This document shows positions 4,943 to 6,978 of a DNA stretch of 6,978 bases, piece after piece. This DNA is from Spirochaetia bacterium. GTDB lineage: Bacteria; Spirochaetota; UBA12135. The stretch spans positions 1 through 6,978 of the forward strand of contig DNNS01000638.1 in NCBI GenBank assembly GCA_003497555.1. Reading direction: 5' to 3'. A program made the position numbers and the translations under genes. Numbering within the stretch: position 1 is the stretch's first letter; each line of letters opens with the position of its first letter. The notes under the pieces are model-generated. The model had not been told where the DNA came from and searched no databases. It saw only the letters and a program-made list of their open reading frames with translations.

Positions 4943-6953
4943 TTTTAGGTCTTGAAAAAATATAAACCGGGCTTTGGCCTTTTATTATAAACCGGCTGTT
5001 TTTACATGATACCATACCGCTGCCGAAAACATGTTTCCAGGCGGATGAACGCCCGGCGATCTGCACCTCACAAGCCCCTTTACTGTTATTAAATATAAAA
5101 AGAAACTGCGAACTGCTGTCATCTGCCATCCGGCAGGAACAATTTTTTACCGAAAGTATTTGCGGCCGCAGGTGTTTCATGATTATTTCTGCAATAAGCG
5201 CATCCCCCAGCCTGGATTCATTTAATGAATAATTCCAGAGTTCGGAAGTAAGATAATAAAAACATCCGTTTTTAATTTTTTTTCGCAGGATTAAAGGCAG
5301 GTTGTCTATACTTGCTGCGGTTTCCAGAGATTTATCATGAATTTTTATTTCCTGTATCTCCATTTTTTCGATCTTGATTTGTTTTTCTTTTCCCAGTGGA
5401 AAACAGGCGTTTTCCAGAATCTGAATGTCATAGTGTGTGATCCCCAGCCAGGTGTTTAGCGGTCCGCCGGGAATGTCTTTATATAATGTTCCATGCTCGC
5501 AAATATCGGCAAAGGGGCGGGACGCAAGACAGATTCCTCCTTTTTCCGTAAAAATTCTGATTTTATTCAGAGTAACTTCGGAACAATAAATCTGCCAGGG
5601 CAGTATAAGAATTTTAGCGGTGCAAGCTTCCAATTCTTCCGGAATTAAAATTTTTACAGGAATATTATGACGGAAGGCCGCTTGATAAAAACCGAACAAT
5701 GCTTTGTGATACTGCTCAAAACCGATAATATGCAGCAGGCGGTTATTTACCGCTTTTATTGTTTCGATATTTTTACTGTCGTATAATACTGCAATTTCGG
5801 ATTGCCAGGACAGATCTCCATCCAGCTGCGTAATAAATTTGCCGAAATCTGCCGCTGCAGACAAACGCCGTGAATCGCCTCCGTCTGACAATACCAGTCC
5901 GCGCCCGCCGATCTGCATACCGCGCCTGAACGGTGCCCATTTCCAGAACACGATGCCGGCTGCCCCGTGCGCTGCCGCCTCGAAACACCAGGTTAATAGT
6001 TCATCAGGCAGAACGCGTTCAGCTGTAAAAATGTCCGAATAATAATGGCTCTGCATTTCCGAGACAAGGAATTTTCCCCTGCCGGCTGCACAGGCGCCGG
6101 TAAAAGTAAGTGAGCGCAGCCAGGGTTCGTTTTCTTTTAACAGTCTGCCTCCGGTTTTGGGATAAAATGATATTCCGTAAGCATCGGCAGTACGGGCTGT
6201 CTTCCAGTCATCGGTTCCGCGGTCGAGTTCGCACCAGACTGTATTTGACATGACATTATCAACAATAGTGCGCTGCGCTGGATCAATTTTATGAATCAGG
6301 TCAGTCATGGCAGCTGAAAAAGAGGCGCAGTTTTCCTTGCGGAATGATTCCCAGTCGGTATCCGGAACAATAGAAGCCCAGAGCACCTTGTCAAAAGTAA
6401 TATCGCTATATCCTGAATAAGTACGGCTCCAGGCAGTATTCAGTCTTTCAATTTTACCGTATTTTTTTTTCAGCCAGCTGCGGAAAGCCTTTAATGTATA
6501 TATATCAAATGATTTAAAATGGGTTTCATTCCATGTATCCCAGCCGGCCAGGGCTTTATATCCGCGGTAAGTTTTGACAATTTTTTTTATATATTTAAAC
6601 AGTTTTTTCTGAACATATGGATGATTCAGATTGGCTTCGCCCAGCCCGTTTTGAGCCGATACCGGATTACGGTTTTCATCCTGTACCATGTATTTACGGT
6701 AATCAAGATAATCCGGCAGATATTCCAGATTGGGAATCTGTCCGGTAAGTTCAATAATCACATCAAGACAGTTTTTTTCCGCCTGTTCAAACATGATATG
6801 GTGAATATCAAAAAAATATTTTTTTTTACGGTAAAAAACCGCAGGCCAGATTACCACTGTATTGAACCCGGTTTTTTTCATTTTTTCAAAATTTTTTCTG
6901 ATGTGTTCAGAGCTGAAGTCTTCTTCTAAAAGAAAAACCGTTCCGTATTTCAT
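4929..6953 (-). CDS. GH42-like glycoside hydrolase (beta-galactosidase family), intracellular
   Basis: This is a retaining glycosidase of clan GH-A, most like family GH42. Its 674 residues match the usual three-domain length. Domain 1 is a (beta/alpha)8 barrel (about 1-380). The acid/base glutamate is E143 in AGWDTWNETH and the nucleophile is E299 in FLVSEMQSHYYS; both spacings suit GH42. EANLNHP (106-112) and DAYGISFYPKTGG (257-269) are also family-like. Domain 2 (about 385-595) looks like the flavodoxin-like trimerisation domain, with KILILPWQIYCSE and the FTEKGGICLASRPF strand-turn. A small beta domain closes the protein (about 600-670). There is no signal peptide, so it should act on imported short glycosides. 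The family is named for beta-galactosides, but adjacency to manA leaves room for a mannoside or mixed substrate. The start ATG has a strong Shine-Dalgarno. Transcription starts beyond the right edge. Confidence 0.88.
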   Translation of the reverse strand: MKYGTVFLLEEDFSSEHIRKNFEKMKKTGFNTVVIWPAVFYRKKKYFFDIHHIMFEQAEKNCLDVIIELTGQIPNLEYLPDYLDYRKYMVQDENRNPVSAQNGLGEANLNHPYVQKKLFKYIKKIVKTYRGYKALAGWDTWNETHFKSFDIYTLKAFRSWLKKKYGKIERLNTAWSRTYSGYSDITFDKVLWASIVPDTDWESFRKENCASFSAAMTDLIHKIDPAQRTIVDNVMSNTVWCELDRGTDDWKTARTADAYGISFYPKTGGRLLKENEPWLRSLTFTGACAAGRGKFLVSEMQSHYYSDIFTAERVLPDELLTWCFEAAAHGAAGIVFWKWAPFRRGMQIGGRGLVLSDGGDSRRLSAAADFGKFITQLDGDLSWQSEIAVLYDSKNIETIKAVNNRLLHIIGFEQYHKALFGFYQAAFRHNIPVKILIPEELEACTAKILILPWQIYCSEVTLNKIRIFTEKGGICLASRPFADICEHGTLYKDIPGGPLNTWLGITHYDIQILENACFPLGKEKQIKIEKMEIQEIKIHDKSLETAASIDNLPLILRKKIKNGCFYYLTSELWNYSLNESRLGDALIAEIIMKHLRPQILSVKNCSCRMADDSSSQFLFIFNNSKGACEVQIAGRSSAWKHVFGSGMVSCKNSRFIIKGQSPVYIFSRPKNENT

Positions 6954-6960
6954 GCGTTAT

Positions 6961-6967
6961 TCTCCCT
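6961..6967 (-). promoter_or_regulatory. Shine-Dalgarno of the GH42-like gene
   Basis: On the minus strand AGGGAGA lies 7 nt before the ATG at 6953, which fixes this start. No promoter is visible in the remaining 11 bases of the window. Confidence 0.8.
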
Positions 6968-6978
6968 GGAAAATTTAT

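Noticed and set aside
6519..6929. 136-codon plus-strand open frame opposite the GH42-like gene
   Set aside because: Its Phe/Ile-rich composition is what the complement of Lys/Asn/Glu-rich coding gives. The opposite strand has intact GH42-like motifs.
1..6978. CRISPR array, tRNA, rRNA, insertion sequence or prophage
   Set aside because: No regularly spaced repeats, cloverleaf-like sequence, transposase or phage protein, or terminal inverted repeats with target duplications were seen.

Overview
This window looks like bacterial chromosome of moderate GC content (estimated by eye at 40-45%), with many T and A runs, ordinary core genes and short intergenic gaps. The genes point to a bacterium with an active cell envelope: a sugar aminotransferase of the surface-glycan type, a STAS-domain regulator, and a pair of exported or membrane proteins. 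A Zn-finger-type adenylate kinase and a FecR-like protein without a sigma/anti-sigma partner would fit a spirochaete or a similar lineage. That is a weak inference: no rRNA or other phylogenetic marker is present.

Layout. (1) 1-812, plus strand: the C-terminal three quarters of a DegT/DnrJ/EryC1-type PLP sugar aminotransferase, cut by the window edge. (2) 833-1174, minus strand: a small STAS-domain protein of the anti-sigma-factor-antagonist type, convergent with the aminotransferase. (3) 1175-1373: a 199-bp divergent intergenic region. It has a near-consensus sigma70-type promoter on each strand and a perfect 22-bp palindrome between them. (4) 1374-3736, plus strand: adk, then two genes I cannot name. 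The first is a probable signal-anchored FecR-like protein. The second is a membrane protein with a signal peptide, an Ig-like extracytoplasmic domain and a multi-pass C-terminal half. These two overlap by 7 bp and follow adk by 24 bp, so the three are probably one transcription unit. (5) 3737-3865: a convergent gap with AT-rich inverted repeats, probably a termination region. (6) 3866-6953, minus strand: a two-gene operon transcribed from the right edge, in which a GH42-like intracellular glycosidase comes first and a class I mannose-6-phosphate isomerase (manA) overlaps its end by 14 bp.

How they work together. The GH42-like enzyme and ManA form the clearest functional unit: cleavage of an imported glycoside, with ManA linking mannose-6-phosphate to fructose-6-phosphate. 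The FecR-like and Ig/multi-TM pair is the most interesting unassigned unit, because tight coupling suggests two subunits of one envelope complex. I see no phage, transposon, CRISPR array, tRNA or rRNA, and no strong evidence for an exotic new system.
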